This document shows, in pieces, positions 24,361-44,000 of a stretch of 64,000 nucleotides of DNA (within the stretch, counting starts at the first letter, position 1; each line of letters opens with the position of its first letter). The stretch covers positions 94,402,513 through 94,466,512 of the forward strand of contig CM051521.1 of the NCBI GenBank assembly GCA_028015205.1, given 5' to 3'. The position numbers and the translations under genes are program-made. The stretch comes from Mytilisepta virgata (Eukaryota > Mollusca > Bivalvia > Mytilida > Mytilidae). The notes under the pieces are model-generated. The model saw nothing but the letters and a program-made list of their open reading frames with translations. It did not search any database and was not told the origin of the DNA.

Positions 24361-25773
24361 AATAATCATAAAATACAGGCAGCACAATTTTAACTGCAAA
24401 CAATTATCTCTTTACTTAGATGTGGCTTAATTTTTGACAATACTGTAGGACTTGGGTATCCATGCATAATTCAGTAATCTGAAATGGTTTTCTTCTGTAT
24501 GACACATTTTCCTGGCAACTTTCAATCCTCCACTTTTTTAGCTTTGATACAGTAGTTGCTTATAATATGGAGATGTGAGCTGTAAATTTAACCTGGTCTG
24601 CTTTTGCAGATAAAGATATTCTCAAAACCAGTTTATTTATAGTATACAGCAACATTGTACCAAAACCTTCTATGACAGAAAGTTCTGTATTTAATTTACA
24701 CTTTGTGGTACGGATAACTAAAGAAGATAATCCAAAGGTAAAGGGTACTGATAAATATCTACATGTGGGTATCATCTAAGTTGCCTTGTAAATTGCTTAA
24801 TGGAGCAATATTTTTTTTCAATGAACATTGTACCTCAAAATATTACAAGTAAAACATGGAAAAAATATTTCAATTACTCATCATAAAATTTGTTTAAGTT
24901 ATCACAAAGTATAAGTATTTAAAACAGAGATTTATTTTCCATGTATATACTATCATCCTTAAAATCAGTTTTACAAAATAAGTTGGATTATCTGCTACTG
25001 GCATCTGTTTTATGAAAAAGGGTAAATTGATTATAAAAATAAGTTGAAATCACCAAAAATTAAGTACATCATTCTTAACAGCTCAGGGATCTTTAACAAA
25101 TAACAATAAAGTAATCTGTAAAATTTTACTAAATCAACAAATACATGACAATTTCACACGTGGAATTGTTACATTATCAATGCATATTAAGTCCACTTTT
25201 GGAGCACTAAATAAATTCTTCTTATAATCTTTTATCTAAAAAATATAAAGAAATAAAGCATGTATTCAATCACTGAAATAAACATAAAATCTTATAAACT
25301 AGTTGGTTTTGAGTGTCCCCTCACACCGACGTGTCTTGAACTATCAAAATATTTGATGTCCGGTGACTTCCCATTCTTATGCCATAGTTATGACATGTAT
25401 TTTATGCACAATGTTATCCTGATTCTCAAAATGTCTAAAGACAGTGATGTACTTTTCATCTCATTAATTTTAATCTGTCAATGTTTACAACCATGTACTT
25501 ATCCTAATAAACTTTCTGACAAAATATACCACACAAATATTAGAATCAAACAAAATTATGTCCTTCTTATGACCAATATTTTGTGTTAACAAAACAACTA
25601 TAAAATATGGAAATTAACAAATGTCCAAGAAAATAGAATATATGAAATTTACCACACATTGTTTAAATGCTAATAAAAATTAAATGACTTATAATAAAGA
25701 CAACCAAACTTTATACTTTATGATTTCATCTTTTTCATGAACAACTTGCATTAATAATTTGATATATTTATGG

Positions 25774-25842
25774 ACACTTATAATTACAGAAACTTGTACA
25801 CTTATAATTACAGAAACTTGTACACTAATAATTACAGAAACA
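25774..25842. repeat. 24-bp minisatellite, 3 copies
   Basis: acacttataattacagaaac plus ttgt is repeated twice exactly, and a third copy has one change. It lies within the likely 3' region of the ACP gene. Confidence 0.9.
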
Positions 25843-26015
25843 AATTATCTGATTATGTTTCCTTTATATGGGATTTTGAGATCACACCGTCTTGAATTAG
25901 AATTAGTATTTGTTTTTGTTTGATGTAAATAAATTAAGATAGATATATCTCTGTTTAATCAGTATTTTTTTTATCATAAATTATAATTATGTGTACAACC
26001 TACTTCTACCAGAAG

Positions 26016-31928
<5,913 letters not shown>

Positions 31929-33594
31929 TTTTGCTGACCTTCACCCGAGCGGAGATCTTAATATCCGAAACATGCAGGTACATCTCCGTATGAAATTTGT
32001 AGATGATCGGAGTTTCTTTTATGGGGTACAAGACACAAAAATAAACACCATTACTTTATACAAGATCACAGCTACATGAGCACAGGACCCTGTGATTGTT
32101 CTCATGTGTTCCTAGTATAGAAAGTTGCGGGTGGAATAAAGTAACCGGAACTTTTTGGCTAGTTACATGAGTTAAAAATTACATGAGCTGGATCATTTGA
32201 ACTAGTCATAAATTTACGGAACATTTTAACTAGACATAATTGGGAAATAGTTCCATATGGTACCCAAGCTGTGTATATCTTGACGGAAAAAGCATATATA
32301 TAAAGATATACTTATGGGGGTGCCAAATGGAACTCGATCTTGCCCAGACAAAAAATTGAACTTGAATGTGACGTACAGATATGATTAATTAATTATTGAT
32401 TGATGAATTATAGAGTATCTAGTACTAAATTAATGATTTTGATACACAAGACAGGTGAGCTGTTATCGCAACAGGTTAGTGTTTTTTGGGTCATGGATAA
32501 CAATTGTTGTAAGAGTATAAACAAATCGTTTTGTATCTCAACGACAAAAAATATATATTTCGACAGGGATAATGATAGTGAAAAAAGGTGCAAGTTTATT
32601 CCATTTAGATGATGATGGAGAATTGTAAAATCTTTCTGAAGCTGACGGTGAAAACTGTTATTACTAAAGCATGTAAAGAAAGACCTAACATATATAGTAA
32701 TAAAAACGTGTCATAAGGGTCATTTAATTAGTACCGTAAAAGTGGTATGGTATATCCTCTCGTAAGAAAAATATATGAAAAGGAACAAAACTTTGGTTGT
32801 TGTTCTTCATCTTAAAGTCTTTTTGATGTGAACGAATTGGACAGTACGCCTTTAAGGTATATATGTGAGATGAGACACCTAAGGCAAAATCATATAATCA
32901 GAACAACATGAACAAAGTAACTATAGTTATATGTATTATAATTCAATCTTTAATTGTCATATAAATTACATATGATTTGTGACAATAATAAACAAAATAT
33001 AATATAAAATAATGACAAGAATTACTCCTTTCTTTAGATAATTTGCATAAAATTGAGCAGACATTACTTCGTAATTTCTAGCCAAACGTTTTGTTTGAAA
33101 AGATGTACTCGAATCTTAGTTAGGCACGGACCATTCATCTTTTGTAGGGGAAGGGGGCATGGTTTTTTTCTGAAATAATGTTTGATTCCAGAACTTGATC
33201 TATGGTTTATGCCATATGGTCACAAATTATATTTCCAAAACACAAATGGCTCTGTTTGGGAATTCTCAAATTGTCTATGCTCGATATAAATGGCATGAAA
33301 TAGTGCATAATATTATTAAATTTATGATAAATTTTCTTCTACAAAGTATTTAATACAAGTTTATGTATAAGTATAAAAGAACAAAAAGATACCCTGCTAA
33401 TTGTTCTTAATTGGAAGCTATGCTGTTCACTTAACACTGATATCTTTGAAGCACATAATCATAATTCCGGCAACATTTAAAATTCAGGTATAAGTATTCA
33501 TTACAGGCAGTCGACCACTGGACCTCGTTTCTCACTTTTCTGCTTTCACTTTATATGACATAACAATCTATTTCTCTGGTGAAGGTCTACTACT
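31929..33594. other. Upstream region of the ACP gene
   Basis: It must contain the ACP promoter near 31930-32000, but I see no clear TATA or initiator element that would decide it. The remainder is AT-rich with no recognised gene or repeat. Confidence 0.5.
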
Positions 33595-35160
33595 ATGAGT
33601 AAAATTAGAGGCCCACAGAAGCTTGTTGTTCACCTAGATTTTATTTGACATCTTAGTTAAAATTTAGATCAATGGATACAATTAAAAAAGAGTAACGACT
33701 ATAATCAATGTTAGGTAGGTCCAGTTGCAGTGTCGGTCATCTTGATTTGAAGAAGTATCAAAGAAAGAACTCTTGAATAGTACCTTGCAATGGTCATTCA
33801 TGACAAATTGAAACGATATGTGAAAAAGTTATTTCAGAGAAGATAATCTAGGAAACTTATTTACCATCAGAAAAGCCCTCGTTGGAACCGGGCAGTATGT
33901 TCTACTAGATCCAGCACCCGTGTAGGACAATTTGTTGTGTCTCTATTGATATCACTTCAGCGAAGTTTAGTGTCTGTCTGTTTATTTTTTCTTCGGAAGA
34001 CAACTTCAAATGCATTTCTCATGATGTTCAGTGTTAAGGGACGAGATCAAAAGTTCAATGTACGATAAAAAAAAACTTAGTTCAGATAGTTTTTTCACTG
34101 ACCCCCACCCCCTCCTTAACTTAATTTGCGAAAAAATGATTGACCAATATGGACATATGCTTTGAGAGTATACTTTTGTATCATGGGTCCTGTTTTTCCT
34201 AAACAATGTATGTTTGTCTGTATATTGATTTGGACATCACTTGAATCCGTATTTTTCAATCCGAAAATCGATGTCGGGTAACAACACTTGCAGAAATTTT
34301 TACCCCACCCCAGACTATTTGAATTAAGTTTTTTATCCTACATTGAACTTTTGATCTCGTCCCTTACTAAGTCGGGCATCGGCGAAAATCGACACCTTAG
34401 TAATACTTCTTACGAAGTATCTTGCAGTGATCATTCATGCCAACTTTCGAATCCATGCGTCTAGTAGTTTCAGAAAAGAAGATCACTGAAATTTAGCCCA
34501 CCGTAAAAGTCGCTTTTTGGGGGCCTTGTGGCCATATTTGATAGCAGAATGGTACCAAACTAAGAAAAGATTATTCGGCTCCTCACAAGTATCACTTCCA
34601 CAAAATTCCATACTATACTTCGTCAGAAGAATTTTAAATACATATATACATTTCTTAAGAGCACACTGTTTAGAAAAGTCTGACACAGGCAGTTATCTTG
34701 AATTTCCAATCGGCACCAAAATAATACCTCTTGGGTAGTGCATTGCAATTATCATTCATGACAAGTTTCCAATTTATAACTATAAAAGTATTTTCAAATT
34801 AAGATATTCGAAATTTAACCAAAAAGCCCCTTTTGGGGCCTGTCAGTAATGTCTGCTGGTAGAATGGCACTAAAGTAACAAGAATTATTCGTGTCCCCAT
34901 ATCATTTTGAATTGTTCTTCAGAACAGGAATTTTTAATTCAGTTTCCCATAGGGTCCAATGTTAATCAGTTCAGTTTCTTGCGACCATCTTGGATATGCG
35001 ATGGGCACCAAAGTAACAACTCTTGGAAAGGACCTTATAACAAACATATCTGCAAAGTTTGGTCACTGGTTATTCAAGAAGATCAAAATGTAAAAAGTTA
35101 ACAGACGGAAAATGCAGATAAGTGATGGCAACACTTTTTTTAATTAGCAGAGTTGGGCCT
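33595..35160. mobile_element. Tandem-array element, about 300-bp unit, interrupted by a MITE
   Basis: Anchors of the form cttg(a/g).tagt...ttgcaat..tcattcatgac occur near 33768, 34401 and 34724, with a partial unit near 35010. Removing the 332-bp MITE at 34035-34366 gives spacings of about 300, 320 and 290 bp. The right part has gaagatcaaaatgtaaaaag followed by ttaacagacgg, shared with the array element at 23510-24360. Confidence 0.7.
34035..34366. mobile_element. MITE with about 55-bp terminal inverted repeats
   Basis: The left end, taagggacgagatcaaaagt then tcaatgta, matches the inverted right end, tacattgaacttttgatctc then gtccctta. Arms continue through the aacttagttcagatagt region. TTA at both edges may be the target duplication. 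It is inserted inside the 300-bp tandem array, so it is younger than the array. Confidence 0.8.
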
Positions 35161-35689
35161 ACATCATGGAAATATTTTTTACTGACGTATATATATATTG
35201 GTTAAGCAGAAAAAGAAAAACTAGGTCCTGTCCAGTTGTCTATATGTCCTATGGATATATATTTATATATATGATCCTTCAGTGAGACGTTTCTGTGAAA
35301 TTTTATCCATTTTTAAGTGAGTTTTGGCACTTCAAAGAAATGCTATACTTATTCTTACTTATTCAACAAGTGAATTGCCAAAATGTTGGTTTCAACCACA
35401 GATTTATCTTTATAGTTAAAGAGTAAATTGTTTATCTTATCCTTGAAACCTAGAATTGAACTTGCAACTCTTTAAAACATATATGTGATCAATCCAAAAT
35501 AATCAGAGATGAGACATACCCCAGTTAAGGGTGAGATTTTGAAAATTTAGAAAGAAAGTCAAAGAATTTGAGGAATTTATGGATGAGACGTATATAATTC
35601 TATAATAAATTTTGAGCGGCAACATTACAGAAGCGCCGGCGTATGGAGTGTACATTTCACAACTCATACCTTATTCCAGACCATGTGAC

Positions 35690-35960
35690 ATATACATTGA
35701 CTTCCTGGACTGAGCCCGCCTTCTGACAGAAAAGTTGCTCAAACAGGGGTATGCTGCTCCTAGGCCCAAATGAAAATGGACCCATTCCATTTATGTTGTC
35801 CCTTCCTCATACTGGATTTGACATAAGCAGCATGGTTCCTGCAGGAATCAGAGACTGGTAACTCTTCCGGAACACCCGAGTCTACCCCGTTCTTTTGGTG
35901 AGGTCTTTGTCAGTTTTTTTCGATTTTCCTCTCCTTCGAATGTCCCTTTGGTATTTCTTG
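35690..35960. repeat. Possible dispersed repeat
   Basis: A GC-richer island with cttccggaacacccgagtct then accccgttcttttggtgagg, wording I recall from repeats common in bivalve introns. No second copy exists in the window to confirm this. Confidence 0.35.
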
Positions 35961-36969
35961 ACTTTACTTAAGCACTTTTGGGAATACAATAGTTTAGTTC
36001 CCACCCTAAAGTAGGAGATATCATTATTCACCAACGTTAACTTTTTGAGGTATTTTTTATGAAAAAGCCAACATCAGATTTCTTACACTCCCCTCCCCCT
36101 AACATGGGGGAGATTTTGTTGTCCTTCTGAGTCTTGAATGTGATTCATGTATCGTTTGCATGCTTTTGTAATTTTGTTACATTACGTATTTATAAAAATG
36201 TAATAATATGGTTTGTCAGTGAGAGATAATTCAAAGACCATTCACCAAAGTTTAGTCCCTACTGATCATGTACCGGTAGTTTCAAAGAAGATTTTTAAAT
36301 ATCTTTGCTGATTTCTTGTTTTCTAATAATGGTGACCAAATTGTTCAAGATATGGCCCCTGAAAATAATTTCGAATTGAAACCACAAAGTGTGGTTCCAA
36401 TATGCCCAGTGGATTTAGAGGTACAGATTTAAAGAAAAGTTCATGGGAAACACGTACCGTTGTCAGTTAAAAGGTGGTGGCAATATAACACCCGTGGTCT
36501 GGGCGAGGTAAAAATGAGAATGATTGTTGTTATCTGACAGCTGTTGTACTCAGTTCAAAATCATACAAAGACTATAATAATAATGATCTAGTGAGGGACC
36601 ATACATGAATTATAAATAGTAGGAAGACGGACAGCAATTCATATCGGGGAAAAAATCTAACAAATTTATCCAGTGGTGTATCAATGATCCAACAAGAGAA
36701 TCAATGTTCCATTCGAAAAAAAACACTAAAAATCTTAAAACTAGTATTATAATAAAAGCTATAGCATTTTAAAGTACGTGTACTTCAAAGGAAGCACATG
36801 TTTTATGGACAATATTCCCTTTCTTATAAAGTCTGCAAGTTAAGTGGTGCCAAATAAAGTCATTTTTAGAGTAATTTATGGTATCAAAACCTTTAGTAAG
36901 TAATTAATTTGTGCCGTATTTTCTGTTTATTTGAACAGACATTAATTTTTAAACAATTAACAACCCCAT

Positions 36970-37077
36970 ACAGGCATTCATTCTATACAAATAATAGCCC
37001 ATACATTATTGTATACAAGTAACAGAATGGTAATGTATGGGTATTCTGTTGTTATTGGTATGACACGAATGCCTGTG
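36970..37077. mobile_element. Small foldback MITE, copy 2
   Basis: acaggcattcattctatac at the left and gaatgcctgtg at the right are inverted, with an inner stem CCCATACATTA / TAATGTATGGG. Same architecture, size and core words (CCCATACA, AATAACA) as 2849-2956. Confidence 0.75.
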
Positions 37078-37537
37078 ATATTTTGACAGTAAAATGCCAG
37101 CAAAATTGTTTGTTTTGCCTCTGCTCGATAGTAAAAAAGTCTTTTGATCTAAATTTTTGACCCCGGAAAAAACCCATGATCACCCCCTCCCCCCCCAAAC
37201 AAAAGATAAATTATCCGTGCCTTACACATACTGACACTTTTTTTGAACTATTTTAACTCAACGACAAAATCTTTCAGCGTTAAATTGTCGTTTAGTTTAT
37301 TTTTAGCAGTTAAAATAGTTCACAAAAAGTGTCCGTACGTGTTACTAGGGTTAGAGTACACTTATTCAATAGCTTTGCTGGGGTATTGTCGTACAAGAGG
37401 TCAATCTAATATGCAACATCTTGGTAATCATGTGATCAAACTAACCAATTAGAAAACAGGAACAAAGCACTTTTCTGAGTACTATATCATGTCTTACATC
37501 CTCCAAAGTCAGGGTTTTGTATGACGTTTGTTCCTAC

Positions 37538-37704
37538 AAACCCCTGAAATCACACATTCATATTTTGCGGGTCGGAAGTGAACGATTTTCATTGGTTCTT
37601 ATCAAGGTCAAAAGAGAATCCATTTGGGTCGTAAATTTTCTAGGTCACACACCAGGCGGCGGTATTTTCAACCCGCAAAATATGAATGTGTGATGTCAGG
37701 GGTT
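37538..37704. mobile_element. MITE with about 35-bp terminal inverted repeats
   Basis: aaacccctgaaatcacacat then tcatattttgcgggt at the left matches acccgcaaaatatgaatgtg then tgatgtcaggggttt at the right, with one or two changes. The inside, about 100 bp, is non-coding. Just after it, 37722-37752 forms a strong hairpin (attgccctcgg / ccgaggcaat type). Confidence 0.8.
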
Positions 37705-38700
37705 TCCCCTCGATTCAAACTATTGCCCTCGGCTACGCCTCGGGGGCAATAAACTTAACATAGTCAATAAGTATATAATATTGCACGCTAGTTTTTGGTT
37801 ACTTTCTACGGGGAATATTCCGTTGCTATACAATAAAACATGAAATTGCAGGACAACCATGCATGGCAGTAAAGTGCATGTTGTTATTGTATTATTATAT
37901 TTCACTTAATACTTTTAAACATGAATTTTCTCTGCAAGTCAGCTTTGTACCAACTCCACAAGTTTAACATGATATAATGTTTAGAAGCAATAAACAGAAC
38001 CCTGCCACTGATTAGGCCTATAAAACCCTTTTCAATGAATAGCAGATAATTCAATTTTACAATTTTGTAAATATTTACCAAGAAAATATTATTTAATATT
38101 AAAAAATATTGGGATTGTTGAACATGCTTACATTTCTACTATAATTTCTTAAATAGTATAGGGGGTCCTTTTCCAAAACAAAACATAAAACGACTCATGA
38201 CAGGGGATACTTTTAAAACAGACCAAAATCAAATCTTTATAGGGTTGTATTTAATGATTGATACAATATTGTCCTTTAACTTTCTAAAATATTAGTGAAT
38301 CAGACACGAAAAAATACCAATTTTTTAAATATTAAGTGAGCGTAAAACTTGAATCATACAAGTCAAATCCACAAATAATCTAAGTTTACTCATTTTTATG
38401 ACTGAAAACATATTTGGTCACAGACCAATGGATTCCGGAAACTACTGTGATAAACGAACTGTCGGTCAAGATTACCATCATGCCCTCTATTTTGAAATAA
38501 TTTAGTGATATTTAAGAAGAAATTAAATTGGGTTTCATTGTAACAAAATTATACCCGATTTATATCATGGTCGATACTTCTGAAAATGCAATTCAATTTG
38601 ATAGTTTAATCAATTTAGTTTAGGAGGAGGGGGTCTTTCAGAAATGATGTAATTTATATAAATATTATAGATACCGGTTACATTTTATGGCATCATTGTA

Positions 38701-39680
38701 CAATTATTGGATATGACATTCTCTTGTCTACTCTAAGCTAAGGTCCTGGGTACCGTTTCTTACGAATGATCGCAAATTCATTGACTTAGGTTAAGTTTTA
38801 CATCCGAGTTCAGTTCTCCGATACCAATGGACCTACCATCATATTACTTGATATGCGGGTGCATCTCAGGAGTAACACAGCCTCCCACAAAATTAGGTCA
38901 TTCTGACCTACTGAACCACACTTCATTGACTTAGGTTAAGTTTTACGTCTGAGTTCAGTTCTCTGATACCAAGGGACATACAGTTATATAACTAGGTTTC
39001 ATGGTGCTTCTTGGGGATTAATACAACATTCCACCAAAATTAGGTCATTCTGACCTACATATCGCGCTTCATTAACTTAAGTTTTACGTCCGAGTTCAGT
39101 TCTCAGATATCAAGGGACCTACAATCGAATTACTTGGTGGGAGGGTGCATCTCAGAGCGTAACACAGCCTTCCACCAAGTTAGGTCAGTCTGACCTACTT
39201 ATCACACTTCATTGACTTAGGTTAAGTTTTCGTCCGAGTTCAGTTCTCCGGTACCAAGCCACCTACAATCATATTACTTGGTGTGAGAATGCATCTTGGG
39301 AAGTAAAACAGCCTCCCACCGAAATTAGGTCACTCTGACCTACTCATCACGCTTTATTTACTTAGGTTAAGTTTTACGTCCGAGTTCATTTCTCTGATAC
39401 CAACCAACCTACAATCATATAACTTGGTGTCAGGGTGCATCTCGGGGAGTAACACAGCCTCCCACCAAAATAAGGTCACTCTGACCTACTAATTGGGCTT
39501 CATTGCCTTAGGTTAAGTTTTACGTCATAGTTCAGTTCTCCAATACCAAGCGACCATCAATCATATTACTTGCTGTAAGGGTGCAATTATTGGATATGAC
39601 ATTTTCTTGTCTACTCTAAGCTAGGGTCCTTGGTACCGTCAGTCCTGGGTACCGTTTCTTACGACTGATCGTAAATTCTT
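38701..39680. repeat. Tandem array, about 145-bp unit, 5 to 6 copies, flanked by direct repeats
   Basis: Anchors cattgacttaggttaagttt recur near 38779, 38934, 39070, 39210, 39355 and 39500. Units also share ccgagttcagttctc, gggtgcatctc and aggtca(t/c)tctgacctac. The array is bracketed by near-identical sequence: 38701-38778 (caattattggatatgacatt...taccgtttcttacga) and 39583-39675. Confidence 0.85.
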
Positions 39681-39860
39681 TGAATATGTAAACAAAGTTT
39701 CGACTGATTGTAACTCTTACATCTACCACATTTAGTGAAACAGTACTCTGCAGATTAGACAATATCAATTAATTATTTTGGCTTATTTTCTATATTAGAT
39801 TGTCATTGGTCATAAAATTGATTTTTTGTTTGTTTAGTTGGGATTTTACGCTATTTTCAG

Positions 39861-40190
39861 CACGTATTTGGGTATTCCACGGCGGCGTACGCGTCCACAA
39901 CCAGTTCTCGGTTACTAGTTGACATACCTAATGCAACACCAAAATTAGTGGGGGAACGAGCCGAACTTTGTAATGATCGTAGATTTCTGGTGATTGGTGG
40001 AGGAAGCCGGACTACCCGGGGAGAACTATGCACCTGTCTTTGGCAGGAAAATTAGCAATCCTTGTCAATTAAGCTAGAGTCGAACACAATCCCGCCACAG
40101 GTGAGATTCGAACTCACAACCTCAGTGTCGACAGGATAGTATCATTAGTAGTCATGACGAACTGCCTAGGCTACTAGATCACCGAGCCCC
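39861..40190 (-). mobile_element. tRNA-derived SINE, minus strand
   Basis: On the minus strand it starts gggctcggtgatctagtagc, a tRNA-like head with an A-box-like part, and has a B box in gtgagttcgaatctcacctg. A body follows with ctgccaaagacaggtgc and gtagtccggcttcctccacc, wording I associate with V-type bivalve SINEs. It differs from the SINE at 678-1024. Only the 5' boundary, next to a C run at 40192, is reasonably clear. Confidence 0.7.
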
Positions 40191-40191
40191 A

Positions 40192-40211
40192 CCCCCCCCC
40201 CCCCCCCCCCC
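40192..40211. repeat. Poly(C) tract
   Basis: About 20 consecutive C bases next to the head end of the minus-strand SINE. Confidence 0.9.
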
Positions 40212-40909
40212 ATAAAATTGATAAAAACTTGAAACACCCAGGCCAGTTCTTACGATCGTCTATACTTTCTCCGGAATGTTTAATGGGCATTGTGTAGCCA
40301 TCGTCGTCACTCATGTGTCACTGATATCTTAGTTTTAATTACTAGTAAAAGACGATGTTGTACGTATTTTAAAACCCTTGCCAACTTATTATTTAATGAG
40401 GTTTTCAAATTATGTTGATAGAAGATATAAAAGATACACCTATTGTGTAAATGATAATAAATTGGGCATTAAGATAAAAACAAATATATTATTATATTAA
40501 ACTAGAGGGTTTAGGGAGTCTGTATCGCTCATCTTGACTTTATTTGCACACTAGAGATCAAAATGATAACTGATAAATTTCTTAAAGTGGCCATCGTCTT
40601 TGGTTTTATATTTAAACTTTAACAGACAAGAATGTACGACCTACGCGATCCTTTAAAGTTACTGATTAAGCACATTTTTCAATGTTACTCTATTTTACAT
40701 CATAGTCCGACGTTAGGACTAAGCCACGGTCATTTAACTGGATGGTTTATTCAGACTGAGTGACATACATGTACGTGACCTTTGATAAAGTAATTCAGTT
40801 TATATATAAATACTGATAACGTGTCCTCATTAAAAACAAATATCAACCACAACTCCAAACAAACTCATTTTTAGATAAAATAATATACTGGTTTAACCAA
40901 AGCTATGAA

Positions 40910-41060
40910 TTATTCAATCCATGTTTGCTGAAAAGCAGGTCGATTTTTTAGTCTGTTGAGATATTTTATCAATTCTGGATAGTCTTTCAGTAAAATTCCT
41001 TCTTTCATTTCTGATGCCCACCAGAGATTATATCCTAAAACACAGTCAGCTACAGAAAAC
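40910..41060 (-). CDS. GST exon 4 (C terminus)
   Basis: 151 bp after acceptor actgttttcag. It encodes FSVADCVLGYNLWWASEMKE to NRPAFQQTWIE and a stop. FSVAD is the conserved N-capping Asp segment of GST helix 6. Confidence 0.9.
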
Positions 41061-44000
41061 CTGAAAACAGTAATTATACAGATCCTTAGTAACAGCATGA
41101 GTGTATTTTAGTCATACATTTCATTTAATGTCAAAACAAATTTTAGATTTGAAAATTATATTTCTATCATAAACAAATTTGAACTTAGAAAGTCCCTTTG
41201 TAGATTTAGAATATCAGCTCCCAGACTTCTTATTGAAACTGGGCGCTACAATAAAACAGCACGCCATAAAGGAATTTGTAAAAATTGCTCCTATCATGAA
41301 GTTGAAGACGATATTCATTTTCTTTTTAAGTGCAGCAAGTATAATGGTCAGAGAAAAATAATATATGAGATTATATCATCCAAAGTTCAAGATTTTTACA
41401 ATTTATCTGATTTGCAAAAATCTTTTTGGATTCTAAACTGTGAGGATCAAGAAATGTATACTCTGTTGCCAGATTTTTGCATGATGATATGTATGCCCTA
41501 GTTTCCATACTATCATATCAATATTATATTTATTTTGAAAATTGTTCGTGTCACTCATGCTATGTGTGGATTCTATCAACGAATGCTCTTCACTCCTTTT
41601 TGTCTTGTGTGATGTATCCTTTATTATACTTATTGCACTTTAATGTCCTTTGATTGGAAATAAAAAATGTTGTTGTTTTTTCTTGTTGTTCAGAGTTTGC
41701 TAGAATTTACTTTATTTGGCATTTATTTTGCTACGTAATTAACACTTTTATTTTAGTATATTTACTAACTAACTACATTTTTACCTATATAATGAATAAA
41801 AATATTGTTTATACACTGTATAACATTTTTAGTAGGACCCTGGACAAACGGTTATTGCATTGGTCTTTAATTTGGTTTATATACAGTTTTATCAAAGTTC
41901 TTTGTTATTTCCATCGGTTACTCTTCCTTATTAATGGTGAATAAGTTTTCGGTCGGTGAATTCTGATATAATTGCAATAAATTATAGATAGTTGGACTAG
42001 TTCTGTATCAAAGTTTTTTTATTTTCTTTGGAAACAACACCTTGAATTTTTTTCCGGATTATACATGTTATATGCGATTGTTTTTGATTTGAAAGCAACT
42101 GACAAGAAATGTCTTATAAACGAATACTTAGAATGTAAATCACAATGAAAGATAGTCCGATATTCCACTGACATCAAAATTAAGGCTTTTTAACTATAGA
42201 CAAAATGGTGTCTAAACAGCCCTTTAGACCAAGATATGAATAACAGAATCGCACATACTATCCCCTGGAATCAAATCCAAAATGATATTAAAATGAGTCC
42301 ATGAGTTCGTCTGATTTAGACCCTCAATCAACAAATACAACATAAAAAGTTAGACATATATATATGATCATATATGGACAACGAAATTCCTATTTAAATC
42401 CAGTTGCTGTGGTATAGGTAACACAATGCGTAACCAATCGGTCCAGTAGTTGGACAAACAGTTGTACATGGATCTTGTGTATTATACAATCATGCTAAAG
42501 ATATACAAAGCAATCTCGTGTAACATATAAAACATGATGTGCTGCTATATCGGAAGAGGGGGAGTGGTAAATGAACATTTGATCTACACATAAAATCAAA
42601 TGGATTTGATGTTACATATACATACAGATCTCCACAAATATATTCCTTCCTGCCAAGAACTGATACGATATATTTTGCACATGTATGGAATTTTTTACTG
42701 GCATGTTCGATTTCACTTTTGTCTTCTTTTCCTTGTGGTTCTTTGAAAAAGAACTGAATAAAAAGTCTTTCTTGTACTTCATCTAATGTGCTGCAGACAT
42801 AAAACATTATACTGAAATTTAAAATGTAAACTGTAAATATTTTTCGTTTCTATCAGATAACGATAATTTTTTCTCTAGCAATTCAAAATAATCTACCCTG
42901 ATTGAATAAAAACTGTCCTGTAATACAAAGGCTTGTTCTCAGATTGCAAAGCTAACTCAAAGTACTCATTGGATTAAAATTTGACCGTTTCCTATATACT
43001 TAGCTAGAGTCGCCTTATATTCTAAAAGAATTATTTAGTTCAACTATAATATTTATCATGAAGAAATTTCAAATATGCATTTGAAATCGTTGTGCTACTT
43101 GTTAGATGCAAGGAGGTAACAAAACTGAAATCGTTGACATCATTTCAAACAGGGGTAAATCAACCCAATCTATATATTATATATAAAGTCAATTAATTGT
43201 TGAAGGAACGATTTCGTAACAATTTGAAGTAGGAATAATTCTGCAGAAAACTGGTATACTTTAATTAGAATTTGTGAATGTCTAATAAGAGTCACCATAC
43301 AAGGTATATTGTTTCGTTTTATTTTCACAAAAAATTGTGAAAGGCCCAACACGCCATGTTTTCCTTCAACTTTCAAGGTATTGAAGTAGACGACTGTTTA
43401 ATCCTTCGTCAATATAATTTTTTTAAAGAATTTACTTCCTTGTTTTCCTTGTTTCGGTATGAAAAATTGTTCTGATTGAGAGTTATACTTATAATATTCA
43501 GCTAAGTTGTTTGGTATTAGCTTCTGATATTTTTCTCCCAGATACATGCAAATTGCACCGGATTCTAATATCCTTGTGTTTTCACATTCTAAGGCTGGCA
43601 CTGTTGTGTGTGGATGGACTCTGTTGGTGTATTCTTGACAGTCCTTTGACGTTTTGTCCCACACATCGACATCAATAAGTTCAAAATCATCTAAGGCGTT
43701 TAATTCTGAATTGAAAACAAATTATTCAGAGATGCTTCTTTAAATCGGACAATGTTTTCAGTTTATTCAAATATTCAATATCAGTTAACAATTTTGATGC
43801 AATTTTTATATTATTATATAAAAAGAAAAATGATTAATTTACATGTAAATACAGAAGTTGTTTTAAAAATAGTCTGCGTGTCTGTTTTATAGGTATTCAA
43901 ATAGCACTGAATTTTAAATTAAATGCATATATCATTCTAAATGGCAGATATTCCTAGAATGATGAAAGAATACACCAAAGTCATTTTTTAATCTCTGTTG

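Larger units (their letters stand above)
22708..26015. other. Region between the convergent 3' ends of Rac and ACP
   Basis: It contains the exon 5b 3' UTR, the tandem-array element at 23510-24360 and a short 24-bp minisatellite. The segment 24361-25770 is AT-rich. A 109-codon open frame at 25260-25589 has no family resemblance and AT-driven composition, so I do not call it a gene. Confidence 0.7.

Noticed and set aside
25260..25589. 109-codon ORF between Rac and ACP
   Set aside because: It lies within the likely 3' region of the ACP gene, is AT-biased, has no recognisable domain and lacks splice or promoter signals.
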